From positions 1 to 48,883 of the forward strand of contig JAFXZW010000101.1 in NCBI GenBank assembly GCA_017541035.1: a DNA stretch of 48,883 nt. Reading direction: 5' to 3'. Numbering within the stretch: the first letter of the stretch is position 1; every line of letters starts with the position of its first letter. Positions 18,840 to 25,941 of the stretch are shown here, piece by piece. This DNA is from Eubacterium sp. (GTDB lineage Bacteria; Bacillota; Clostridia; Lachnospirales; Lachnospiraceae). Position numbers and translations under genes: made by a program. The notes under the pieces are model-generated. The model saw only the letters and a program-made list of their open reading frames with translations. It was not told the origin of the DNA and searched no databases.

Positions 18840-19459
18840 TATGCGTATACCTCCTCTATCGCCCGTGCAGCATCCTTCGTCATGATCAGTGTCTCATACT
18901 TCAGGATATCATACACATTGATCGCGCCGCTGATAGTGGTTGCTACTGCGGGAATGTTCCGTGCGGAAAGCACTACATTGTCTTCCTTGTCCTTGGTTAC
19001 TACCAGAGCGTTGTCTACTTTCAGGTTATCGAGGATCTCTGCAAATGCGGAGGTCTTCGGTGCATCCATCGTGAGCGCATCGAGAACGATCAGCTTCTCG
19101 TCCTGAACCTTGGAGGTCAGTGCTGAGAAAAGAGCGATCTGCTTCTCACGCTTGTTCATTTTCTTTGCATAATCTCTCGGCTTCGGGGCGAATACAACGC
19201 CGCCGCCGGTCCACTGAGGTGAACGTGTCGAGCCCTGACGTGCATGTCCGGTACCCTTCTGTCTCCAGGGTTTCTTGCCGCCGCCGGAAACCTCAGCGCG
19301 TGTCAGTGCGCTCTGTGTACCCTGACGATTGTTAGCCAGGTAGGTAACGACTGCCTTATGTACCAGTGTTTCATTTATTTCTACACCGAAGATCGCATCG
19401 GAAAGGTCGATCTTCTCGACTTCCTTTCCCTCGGTGTTTAATACTGCTAACGTAGCCAT
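18839..19459 (-). CDS. rplD: 50S ribosomal protein L4 (uL4)
   Basis: The 206-aa protein contains [42 protein letters not shown], the tunnel-lining loop, then [13 protein letters not shown]. In E. coli L4 represses the S10 operon; whether it acts on the long leader here (20875-21264) is unknown. It overlaps rplW by one base. Confidence 0.98.
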   Translation of the reverse strand: MATLAVLNTEGKEVEKIDLSDAIFGVEINETLVHKAVVTYLANNRQGTQSALTRAEVSGGGKKPWRQKGTGHARQGSTRSPQWTGGGVVFAPKPRDYAKKMNKREKQIALFSALTSKVQDEKLIVLDALTMDAPKTSAFAEILDNLKVDNALVVTKDKEDNVVLSARNIPAVATTISGAINVYDILKYETLIMTKDAARAIEEVYA

Positions 19460-19486
19460 TATTCTAATCCTCCTTTTCGTAAGCGC

Positions 19487-20170
19487 TTACTTTTGCTTAA
19501 CCGATTCCGCAACGATCACGAGTGATTTCTTCGGTCCCGGGACAGCGCCCTTCACAAGGATCACATCATTTTCTGCATCTATCTTAACGATCTCAAGGTT
19601 CTGAACGGTCACCTGAACGTCACCTGCGTGACCGGCCATCTTCTTACCCTTCATTACACGGCCGGGTGTAGTGGCGGAACCATTGGAACCTGAATGACGA
19701 TGATACTTGGAACCGTGGCCGGAAGGACCGGAGTGAAGACCGTAACGCTTCATACCGCCTGCATAGCCCTTTCCTTTGGACCGTGCGGTAACATCGATCT
19801 TATCGCCCTCGGCGAAGATGTCAGCCTTGATCACGCTCTCCCCTGCTACATAATCCGCTACATTTTCAAAGCGGAACTCCCGAACGAAACGCTTCGGTGC
19901 AAGACCTGCCTTCTTGGCATGGCCTGCCTCTGCCTTTGTTGCGCCGTGAGGATTCCGAACAACCTTCTTGCCGGAGCCGTCTCTTGTAACGACCTTTTCC
20001 TTCACTTCGCCGAAGCCAACCTGTACGGCTTCATAACCATCATTCTCGATCGTCTTAACCTGTAATACTTCACACGGTCCTGCCTTCAGTACCGTAACCG
20101 GGGTAAGAACCCCTTCCTCATTGAAGATCTGTGTCATACCGACCTTCTCAGCGAGAATCGCTTTTTTCAT
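19487..20170 (-). CDS. rplC: 50S ribosomal protein L3 (uL3)
   Basis: The 227-aa protein has [30 protein letters not shown] and the L3 signature [13 protein letters not shown] with [24 protein letters not shown] and [14 protein letters not shown]. It is one of two proteins that start 50S assembly. GGAGGTAAAAA precedes the ATG. Its upstream gap to rpsJ is 392 bp, filled with repeats. Confidence 0.98.
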   Translation of the reverse strand: MKKAILAEKVGMTQIFNEEGVLTPVTVLKAGPCEVLQVKTIENDGYEAVQVGFGEVKEKVVTRDGSGKKVVRNPHGATKAEAGHAKKAGLAPKRFVREFRFENVADYVAGESVIKADIFAEGDKIDVTARSKGKGYAGGMKRYGLHSGPSGHGSKYHRHSGSNGSATTPGRVMKGKKMAGHAGDVQVTVQNLEIVKIDAENDVILVKGAVPGPKKSLVIVAESVKQK

Positions 20171-20350
20171 TTTTTACCTCCTGTCTGTTACCGTTCAAGG
20201 TGAACAGTGACAATTGTTTTCATTTACAGCGGATCGGTTGCCCGATCATACTAAACGCATCATCCGCGGTGGCCTTTAATATAGGAAATGTGCCGCCCGT
20301 CGGACTGCTTGTTGTGTAGTGTAACACTTTGCGTTGTTTGACTTACGCAT

Positions 20351-20527
20351 TCGCGCTATCGTCTGTCTTCGCCATGCAGCTGATCGTGAGCTTCGCTCAC
20401 ATCATGCTTCCGCATCGCTTGACTCGCGTTGCGCATTCGTGCTTCGCTTTGCTTCGCACTCACGCTGCGCTGTCGCGCTATCGTCTGTCTTCGCCATGCA
20501 GCTGATCGTGAGCTTCGCTCACATCAT
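20351..20527. repeat. 55-bp direct repeat pair in the rpsJ-rplC spacer
   Basis: A perfect 55-bp sequence at 20351-20405 recurs at 20473-20527, 122 bp apart. Each copy contains the hairpin GTGAGC-TTC-GCTCAC flanked by TGAT/ATCA. The DNA between them is rich in CTTCGC and GCGC steps with further hairpins. The whole 392-bp spacer (20171-20562) contains no recognisable gene. Confidence 0.9.
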
Positions 20528-20562
20528 CTGCCCGTCTCAGACATCCGGCAACGCTCGTAGTG

Positions 20563-20874
20563 TTAACGCATCTTCATGTCGATATATACGCCTGCAGAAA
20601 CATCCATCTTTCGAAGAGCATCGATGGTCTTCTGATTCGGTGCAATGATATCGATCAGTCTCTTGTGGGTTCTCTGCTCGAACTGCTCTCTGGAATCCTT
20701 ATACTTGTGAACAGCACGGAGAATAGTCACCTTCTCAACCTTGGTGGGCATGGGTACAGGTCCGCTTACCTTTGCTCCGGTGGGCTTTACCGCATCGATG
20801 ATGGATCTTGCCGCCTGGTCGATCAGTTTGTGATCATACGCCTTCAATGTGATTCTCATTACTTGACTTGCCAT
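20563..20874 (-). CDS. rpsJ: 30S ribosomal protein S10 / NusE (uS10)
   Basis: The 103-aa protein has [39 protein letters not shown] and the motif [34 protein letters not shown]. It works in the ribosome and in antitermination with NusB. GGAGG lies 10 bases before the ATG at 20874. It is first of the S10 operon, behind a roughly 390-nt leader. Confidence 0.98.
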   Translation of the reverse strand: MASQVMRITLKAYDHKLIDQAARSIIDAVKPTGAKVSGPVPMPTKVEKVTILRAVHKYKDSREQFEQRTHKRLIDIIAPNQKTIDALRKMDVSAGVYIDMKMR

Positions 20875-21264
20875 AAAAAAAGCCGCCTCCTTTTCGCACT
20901 TTTAAATGTAGTACGACAAGTGGTGACTGTACAACGTTCCCGTGTGTGTCGCATGAACCTTCATGCCCTGCCGACTCTCCTCTTTTCCCTTGCAACTCAT
21001 TAGTAAGGAATAGATCGAGCCCTCGGTGCATCGGCATATCGTTTCCCGCAGGAGGATTCATCCTGCATCCAACGTATCCGGGTGTGTCCTATGCCTTCTC
21101 ACACGTCATCTCCGGATCTCTCCGGATGGTTTTTGGTACAGTGACTTGTCGCCAGTTTTCGCAATTGACATTCGCTCCACGAAATGACCTACGCCTTGAT
21201 CTTCGGCATCCTGCCCCGGATCTCCCGTAGCAACCTCCGCTTCACAGCTATCAACGTCACAGCA
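20875..21264 (-). promoter_or_regulatory. Long structured leader of the S10 operon
   Basis: Between the promoter and rpsJ lie about 390 nt with no gene. Two blocks near the ends pair: ACTTGTCG (21144-21151) with CGACAAGT (20914-20921), and GTACAGT (21136-21142) with ACTGTAC (20926-20932), closing a region of about 205 nt. Inside are local hairpins such as GCAGGA...TCCTGC and CCGGA-TCTC-TCCGG. This looks like a folded regulatory leader; the ligand (an r-protein such as L4, or another factor) is unknown. Confidence 0.6.
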
Positions 21265-21270
21265 AGGGAC

Positions 21271-21299
21271 ATTATAACAAAGCCATTTCCGGAATGCAA
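21271..21299 (-). promoter_or_regulatory. Sigma-A promoter of the S10 operon
   Basis: The minus strand reads TTGCAT, 17 bp, TATAAT. The -10 is consensus and the spacing ideal. It is divergent from the pilin promoter and would start the whole ribosomal block. Confidence 0.82.
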
Positions 21300-21408
21300 G
21301 CACTTTTTAAAAAAGTTTTACCGTTGGCTTCCGATACAGTATTCCATGAGGGCCCTTTAGACGTTCACAATTTGTTCATTTTTTTTTTACAAATTATTAT
21401 CATTTTTA

Positions 21409-21437
21409 TTGTACAATTCAATCATCCATGATAAAAT
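21409..21437 (+). promoter_or_regulatory. Putative promoter of the first pilin gene
   Basis: TTGTAC, 17 bp, TAAAAT ends about 41 bp before the pilin ATG. A second candidate upstream is TTGTTC (21372), 17 bp, TATTAT (21395-21400). The surrounding DNA is strongly AT-rich, and the region 21301-21478 contains no gene. Confidence 0.55.
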
Positions 21438-21478
21438 AGGAATAGAACTCTTGATCCATAATAAAGAGGGTAATGATT

Positions 21479-22087
21479 ATGGGTAGAAAAAAGATTTTAA
21501 ATAATGGTTTCTCTCTGGTAGAACTGATTATCGTCATAGCAATCATGGCAATCCTTGCTGCGGCCATTGCACCTGCCATAATAAGGTACATTGAAAAATC
21601 ACGTATCGCTGATGATATCAATACGGCATCTACCATAGCAAAGGCTGTGGAACTGGCTTTGGGTGAGGAAGAGCCATGGGATGATTATATGCATAACGGA
21701 CCTGTACAGAATGTGAATTGGCAGATCGAGTCGGTCTCCTGTAATGACGGAGGAAACGCACAGAATTACGATGTCGAAGTCGTTGCCTCCTGTACCTCTA
21801 GCAGCAACTATGCTTTTTCCAGTGTAAGAGGCGGCAATTATATGGATGAGGTGTTCTGCAATGCTGTGAATTCCAATCTCGGAATCAGTTCGCTCGGTGA
21901 TGCGGAAGCCAATAAAAATGCTCTTCCCTTTAAATATAAAAAAGACCTCGGCGACGGAGTCCCGGATCATTGGGTCATCTGTAAAAACCAGGACACCTCC
22001 GAAGTCGAAATCTGGATTGCCGTAGCCGGATCAGATGTTCCGAAATACCGTCTCACCCCCAAAGTTTGCGATGAGTACAATCGGTAG
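21479..22087 (+). CDS. Type IV pilin-like protein (prepilin-type N-terminus)
   Basis: The 202-aa protein starts with a 10-residue leader, MGRKKILNNG, followed by FSLVELIIVIAIMAILAAAI. This is the class III signal cut by prepilin peptidase after Gly, with mature Phe1 and Glu5. The hydrophobic helix is followed by a soluble domain of about 165 residues with no recognised fold. ATG at 21479 fits the AGAGGG ribosome binding site; an earlier ATG at 21473 is too close to it. The second pilin gene at 22356 resembles it in the N-terminus and in a C-terminal D-x-G-x-[AP]-[DE]-x-W-[MV]-I-C pattern. No pilus assembly ATPase, platform or peptidase gene is in the window. Confidence 0.85.
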   Translation: MGRKKILNNGFSLVELIIVIAIMAILAAAIAPAIIRYIEKSRIADDINTASTIAKAVELALGEEEPWDDYMHNGPVQNVNWQIESVSCNDGGNAQNYDVEVVASCTSSSNYAFSSVRGGNYMDEVFCNAVNSNLGISSLGDAEANKNALPFKYKKDLGDGVPDHWVICKNQDTSEVEIWIAVAGSDVPKYRLTPKVCDEYNR

Positions 22088-22174
22088 GGATTCGGAATAT
22101 TCGAAACATTATGTATCATTGTTATTTACTGTTGATTTAAATTGTATTACATGTTAGACTTATAGCATAAACTG

Positions 22175-22252
22175 AATTTTTCGGCAAAGCAGGAGTGATC
22201 CTGTGACGCAAAACTACAGGGTCTCCCAATCGATGAGATAGCCAGCTGCACT
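22175..22252 (+). promoter_or_regulatory. Probable c-di-GMP-I (GEMM family) riboswitch
   Basis: The core has CGGCAAAGC, the hairpin CAGGA-GTGA-TCCTG with a GNRA-type tetraloop, the diagnostic GACGCAAAAC-TAC-AGGG segment, a second arm GTCTC...GAGAT, and AGCCAGCTGC closing back on CGGC. This order matches the GEMM/c-di-GMP-I consensus (GCAAA, P2 tetraloop hairpin, ACGCAAA, P3, GCCAG). It sits between two pilin genes and directly before a terminator. The closing stem is short and imperfect, so the ligand (c-di-GMP or a related dinucleotide) is inferred from family resemblance. Confidence 0.75.
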
Positions 22253-22257
22253 TAATC

Positions 22258-22298
22258 AACTCACGGGAGAACTTGCTCATCCCGTGAGTTTTTCTTTT
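22258..22298 (+). terminator. Intrinsic terminator 8 nt after the riboswitch
   Basis: A perfect 11-bp stem AACTCACGGGA / TCCCGTGAGTT (22258-22268, 22280-22290) is followed by TTTCTTTT. It lies between the riboswitch and the second pilin gene, the layout of a transcription-attenuation switch. Confidence 0.9.
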
Positions 22299-22355
22299 GC
22301 TTCACTACCTTAGTTATTATTTTTACTGCACATCTAGAAAGGCTGGAATTGAAAT

Positions 22356-23162
22356 ATGAATAAAAGAAGAAAACAAATCTATCCGGATATAAACCCCATG
22401 GCATTCTGGACCAGACAGTATGCCCTCAAAAAACGTAATAGGGAAAAGAATAATCATGGTTTTTCCCTTATCGAATTGATCATTGTTATAGCCATTATAG
22501 CAATTCTCAGTGCTGCGATTGCTCCCGCTTTGATTCGATACATTGACAAATCCCGAAAGGCAATCGATATCGAAAATGCCATGGTTCTCTTTAAAGGAGC
22601 TGAAATGGCTGCCGCTATAGGAAGCGATGACGCTGCCGCCGGCTGGGGATATGCTGCTTCGCCAACTCAGAATAAGTTTCCGAATTTCACAGTGACGGCA
22701 TCCGGGCACAATTCAGATTTTGACAAATCTAAGAATAAATACGTAATCACCTGCATTGCCTTTGCCAGAGGAATGAATTATCAAAGCGCCAATAGTAAAA
22801 CGGATTGGGAAAACGCCAAATTTAAGTGTACCGCCAATGGAAATTCAACTGAAGAAAAAAACGTAAGACAATACACAAATGAATTTTTAAATTTCGTTTT
22901 TCATGAAGGCGCCAAAGATGAAACATATCACGGAGATGGGAATAATACCTATGACGGGTTTTCAGAAGAGACCGTAAAGTTCAAATACACGAAAGATCCC
23001 GGCCACGGTGCTGCCGAAATATGGATGATCTGTGTTAACCGTAATTCTATGGCTCCGGAGATCTGGATTGGTGATAAAAACATCAATGGCCGTGGTGCCA
23101 ATAAGCCAATTCACGCGCTTTACCGCATATATCCAAATCCCTGTGAAGAATATACAAATTAG
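22356..23162 (+). CDS. Type IV pilin-like protein with long leader
   Basis: The 268-aa protein has the prepilin motif G35/FSLIELIIVIAIIAILSAAI with Glu at mature position 5. The leader is 35 residues, basic, and much longer than the 6-10 of the first pilin. AAAGG lies about 13 bases before the ATG and no closer start exists. The soluble domain contains a glycine/asparagine-rich region and a C-terminal D-P-G-H-G-A-A-E-I-W-M-I-C segment similar to the first pilin. Expression is probably gated by the riboswitch-terminator upstream. Confidence 0.82.
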   Translation: MNKRRKQIYPDINPMAFWTRQYALKKRNREKNNHGFSLIELIIVIAIIAILSAAIAPALIRYIDKSRKAIDIENAMVLFKGAEMAAAIGSDDAAAGWGYAASPTQNKFPNFTVTASGHNSDFDKSKNKYVITCIAFARGMNYQSANSKTDWENAKFKCTANGNSTEEKNVRQYTNEFLNFVFHEGAKDETYHGDGNNTYDGFSEETVKFKYTKDPGHGAAEIWMICVNRNSMAPEIWIGDKNINGRGANKPIHALYRIYPNPCEEYTN

Positions 23163-23218
23163 ATTGTTGCTTTACCTGTTATTATAAACTCATATATATT
23201 ACACATGTTTAAATTCCG

Positions 23219-23255
23219 AAAAAACGTGGGGCTTATTTTTCGCCCCACGTTTTTT
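23219..23255. terminator. Bidirectional intrinsic terminator
   Basis: AAAAAACGTGGGGC, a short loop, then GCCCCACGTTTTTT forms a terminator on both strands. It serves the second pilin on the plus strand and the convergent methyltransferase on the minus strand, whose stop codon overlaps its T-tract. Confidence 0.92.
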
Positions 23256-24279
23256 ACAATTTTGCTCTTCCGCTGGCCCCGCAAGGAAGTACCAAACCAG
23301 TTTCTTCAACATGAAGGCCGATTTCGTCTGCTACTACCTGAGGAAATGTCCTGTCCTTTTTTCCCTGATTTGTAACAATCCCATTCACCCTCTCCAGCCA
23401 AGGGCCAACCACCGCTGTATTTAGCATATAGCTGAGCACTGCCGGTTGAAGTCCGGTTGTGTAGGAGTTAATAAGGAAAAATAACGGTTTCTCCGAGAGC
23501 AGCTGACTGCATAGCTGCAGTAAGGGGAATACGCTTTCTTCTATCTTCCACAGTTCTCCCCTGGGTCCTCTTCCATAAGACGGTGGATCCATGATAATGG
23601 CATCATAGGTTTTACCGCGGCGAAGCTCCCGTTCCACAAATTTCACACAGTCATCCACCAGCCAGCGGATGGGGGCATTTCCAAGTCCGCTGGATACAGC
23701 GTTTTCCTTCGCCCAGGTAACCATCCCCTTGGAAGCGTCAACGTGGGTCACTTCTGCACCTGCGGCTGCGGCTGCCAGGGTGGCTCCTCCGGTATAGGCA
23801 AAAAGGTTAAGAACACGCACCTTTCGACCATCTCTCACTGCTTTTCGGATCAGTGAATAAAACCACTCCCAGTTCACAGCCTGCTCCGGGAAAAGACCGG
23901 TATGCTTGAAGGCAAAGGGCTTAAGATGAAATGTCAATGTGTATGTCGATAGATCCTTCGACTCGCTTTGCTCGCTCAGGATGACATGTTCTCTGGTATT
24001 CTGAAAAACTGTTGCAAGCTGGGCATCTGTAGATTTTGCACCCAGTTCATACTGCACGGTCCACTCCTTCGGGAGATCATGGAACTCCCACTCTCCGCCT
24101 CCGGACTTACTGCGATGATAATGACCGTTCAGATTCTTCCATTCCGGCCTTTTTTTCTCCGTGATCCAGATCACCTGGGGATCCGGGCGCAGAAGGGTGT
24201 ATTTCCCCCAGCGTTCCAATTTCTCGCCGGCCGAGCAATCCAGCACCTCATAGTCTTTCCATTTATCGGCAACCCACAT
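23254..24279 (-). CDS. Class I SAM-dependent methyltransferase (RlmI/RlmK-like)
   Basis: The 341-aa protein has the SAM-binding motif LNLFAYTGGATLAAAAAGAEVTHVDAS and the catalytic-loop motif MDPPSYGRG, typical of the RlmI/RlmK-type 23S rRNA (cytosine) methyltransferase domain. The N-terminal WKDYEVLDC-EKLERWG and HYHRSKSGGGEWEF segments are shared with Firmicute relatives that lack a PUA domain. Residues about 98-110 (HVILSEQSESKDL) are encoded by an inserted dispersed repeat at 23951-23986. GAGAGG precedes the ATG. Substrate assignment is by family only. Confidence 0.85.
   Translation of the reverse strand: MWVADKWKDYEVLDCSAGEKLERWGKYTLLRPDPQVIWITEKKRPEWKNLNGHYHRSKSGGGEWEFHDLPKEWTVQYELGAKSTDAQLATVFQNTREHVILSEQSESKDLSTYTLTFHLKPFAFKHTGLFPEQAVNWEWFYSLIRKAVRDGRKVRVLNLFAYTGGATLAAAAAGAEVTHVDASKGMVTWAKENAVSSGLGNAPIRWLVDDCVKFVERELRRGKTYDAIIMDPPSYGRGPRGELWKIEESVFPLLQLCSQLLSEKPLFFLINSYTTGLQPAVLSYMLNTAVVGPWLERVNGIVTNQGKKDRTFPQVVADEIGLHVEETGLVLPCGASGRAKL
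23951..23986. repeat. Dispersed GATCCTTCG..GGATGACA repeat inside the methyltransferase gene
   Basis: A 36-bp copy reads AGATCCTTCGACTCGCTT then TGCTCGCTCAGGATGACA. It is in frame and adds a peptide absent from the expected family pattern. Related copies occur at 24293, 30514, 30575, 33499 and, inverted, 40258. Confidence 0.85.
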
Positions 24280-24292
24280 AGTACACCTCTCA

Positions 24293-24470
24293 AGATCCTT
24301 CGGCTTCGCCTCAGGATGACACTTTCTTCAGTTCCTTCGGCTTCGCCTCCGAATGACACTTTCTTCAGTTCCTTCAGCTTCGCCTCCGGATGACACTTTC
24401 TTCAGTTTCTTCGGCTTCGCCTCAGGATGACACTTTCTTCAGTTCCTTTGGCTTCGCCATGACATGCTTC
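24293..24470. repeat. 37-bp tandem repeat array
   Basis: Four full units (24293, 24330, 24367, 24404) and a partial fifth of 37 bp each carry AG(A/T)TCCTTCGGCTTCGCCT followed by C(A/C)GGATGACACTTTCTTC. Units differ by a few bases. The core is the same dispersed repeat family seen elsewhere in the window. There are no unique spacers, so it is not CRISPR. It lies just upstream of the methyltransferase start. Confidence 0.92.
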
Positions 24471-24482
24471 TTTTATAATTCA

Positions 24483-24514
24483 GGGACGGTTCCCGGCAAG
24501 CCGGAAACCGTCCC
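24483..24514. repeat. Strong palindromic hairpin
   Basis: GGGACGGTTCCCGG, loop CAAG, CCGGAAACCGTCCC forms a near-perfect 14-bp stem. It lacks a T-tract on either side. It lies downstream of the ABC permease on the minus strand and beside the tandem array, and may be a REP-like element or a transcript stabiliser. Confidence 0.75.
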
Positions 24515-24561
24515 CGGAATGATATTTCAAACTCGGACACATTCCGTCCCAATGTCATTCG

Positions 24562-25929
24562 TTATTTCGTAGATATAATCTTAAAGACCTTCCGCAGGCC
24601 TCCGTCGGTTCCTTTGTAAAGAGCCATGGCTTTATATACATGTCCCGCAAAGATAACAAGTGCAAGTGCCAGAACAACCAGCAGCGCAACACCGATCAGT
24701 GCCGTTGACATGCTGATAGTGCCCAGTAGAAGTCCTGTAGGCAGGATCAACGCTGCCGTAAATGGGCACAGGAACATCCAGGTTGCTGCCGCATTGATAT
24801 CTAATCCCTTGATCATCACAATGAAATAGGATGCAATCAGAATAAGAATAAATATACTCTGATTGCTGGCCGCCTGTTCCATCGTATTGGAGATTGCTCC
24901 CGCAAATGCCGCCAGAGAGGCGTAAAGAAGGATACCGAAGATCAGTACAACAACGGCAAGTATTACAGGTACAGGCTGGAATAGATTCAGGGATCCCATG
25001 TTCTTCAGGAAAACGATCACCGATGCATCCGCATTGGGGAAGAACACATCCGAAAGAACCACACCTGCAACTACGCCGCCTACCAGAAGGCCGATCCAAA
25101 TGAAGAACTGCATCAGGCCCGCCGTCAGTACTCCCAGCAGCTTGCCAAAGATCAGTGCTTCCGGCCTCACAGAGATCAGCAGCGTATCCATCAGCTTGGA
25201 AGTCTTCTCCATAACGATATTCTTTGTAATGCTGGCACCATATGCCAGAACCACGAAATACATGATCATGCAAACCAGCATGGTGATGATCAGGCTGAAG
25301 GCTTCCTTGATCTTCTCATTGTTCTGCTCCTCCGCTTTGCCCTTATCCGTATAAAGACTGGTTCCACTCTTCCATCCGGCCACATCGAAAGCATCCGTTT
25401 TAATGGTCTTGGAGAACTCAGTCATATCCTGTATGCTGATACCGCGGCAGACAACGATAAACATCATGTTCATCTTCTTGATGGCATCATTATAATTCTT
25501 GGCCTTGCTTTTCTCGATGGAGGAATCATCCGGAAGAATGATGCTTGCAGAGATTTCCTCATTTTCATCCTTTGTGACAAGAAGAACAAATGACCTTTTC
25601 TCCCCCGCACTCTTTATGGTATCCAGCGCCTCGTCTACCGTTGCCGCAGGGACATAGGTAATATCCGCATAGCCGTCACCGTCCACATTCTTCAGTAAAC
25701 TATAGTCCGAGACATTTCCCGCTTCATTTACAACATAGATCTTATCGGCTCCGCAGGACTCCAACTTCTTTTCCGATTCGTTCTTTGCATTCATGGAAAG
25801 GATCAGCAGGATTACGATCGGAAGAACGAAAAGGAAGATACCAATCCCGATGGTCAGAGCCTTAAAGCCTTTCTGACTCACCTGATTATGAAAGGTGAAC
25901 TGAAATACTTTTCCGAAATTTTTGAACAT
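24562..25929 (-). CDS. ABC-2 type exporter permease (NatB-like), second subunit
   Basis: The 455-aa protein begins MFKNFGKVFQFTFHNQVSQKG, has a first membrane helix at about residues 28-48, a large external region (about 50-210), then five or six helices in the C-terminal half. This is the layout of NatB-type ABC-2 permeases. Its N-terminus parallels the upstream permease. ATG at 25929 has AGGAGG eight bases upstream; the GTG three codons earlier overlaps it. It works with the ATPase at 27296. The substrate is unknown (sodium, peptides or drugs in known relatives). Confidence 0.87.
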   Translation of the reverse strand: MFKNFGKVFQFTFHNQVSQKGFKALTIGIGIFLFVLPIVILLILSMNAKNESEKKLESCGADKIYVVNEAGNVSDYSLLKNVDGDGYADITYVPAATVDEALDTIKSAGEKRSFVLLVTKDENEEISASIILPDDSSIEKSKAKNYNDAIKKMNMMFIVVCRGISIQDMTEFSKTIKTDAFDVAGWKSGTSLYTDKGKAEEQNNEKIKEAFSLIITMLVCMIMYFVVLAYGASITKNIVMEKTSKLMDTLLISVRPEALIFGKLLGVLTAGLMQFFIWIGLLVGGVVAGVVLSDVFFPNADASVIVFLKNMGSLNLFQPVPVILAVVVLIFGILLYASLAAFAGAISNTMEQAASNQSIFILILIASYFIVMIKGLDINAAATWMFLCPFTAALILPTGLLLGTISMSTALIGVALLVVLALALVIFAGHVYKAMALYKGTDGGLRKVFKIISTK

Positions 25930-25941
25930 ATCCGTCACCTC

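Noticed and set aside
22175-22252. Alternative identity as a c-di-GMP-II riboswitch
   Set aside because: The ACGCAAA core and GNRA-loop hairpin fit the class I (GEMM) pattern rather than the class II pseudoknot fold.
23219-23255. Insertion sequence end
   Set aside because: A perfect stem with T-tracts on both strands between convergent genes is fully explained as a bidirectional terminator.
24293-24470. Regular repeats that could suggest a CRISPR array
   Set aside because: Units are contiguous 37-bp tandem copies without unique spacers and belong to a dispersed repeat family; no cas genes are near.
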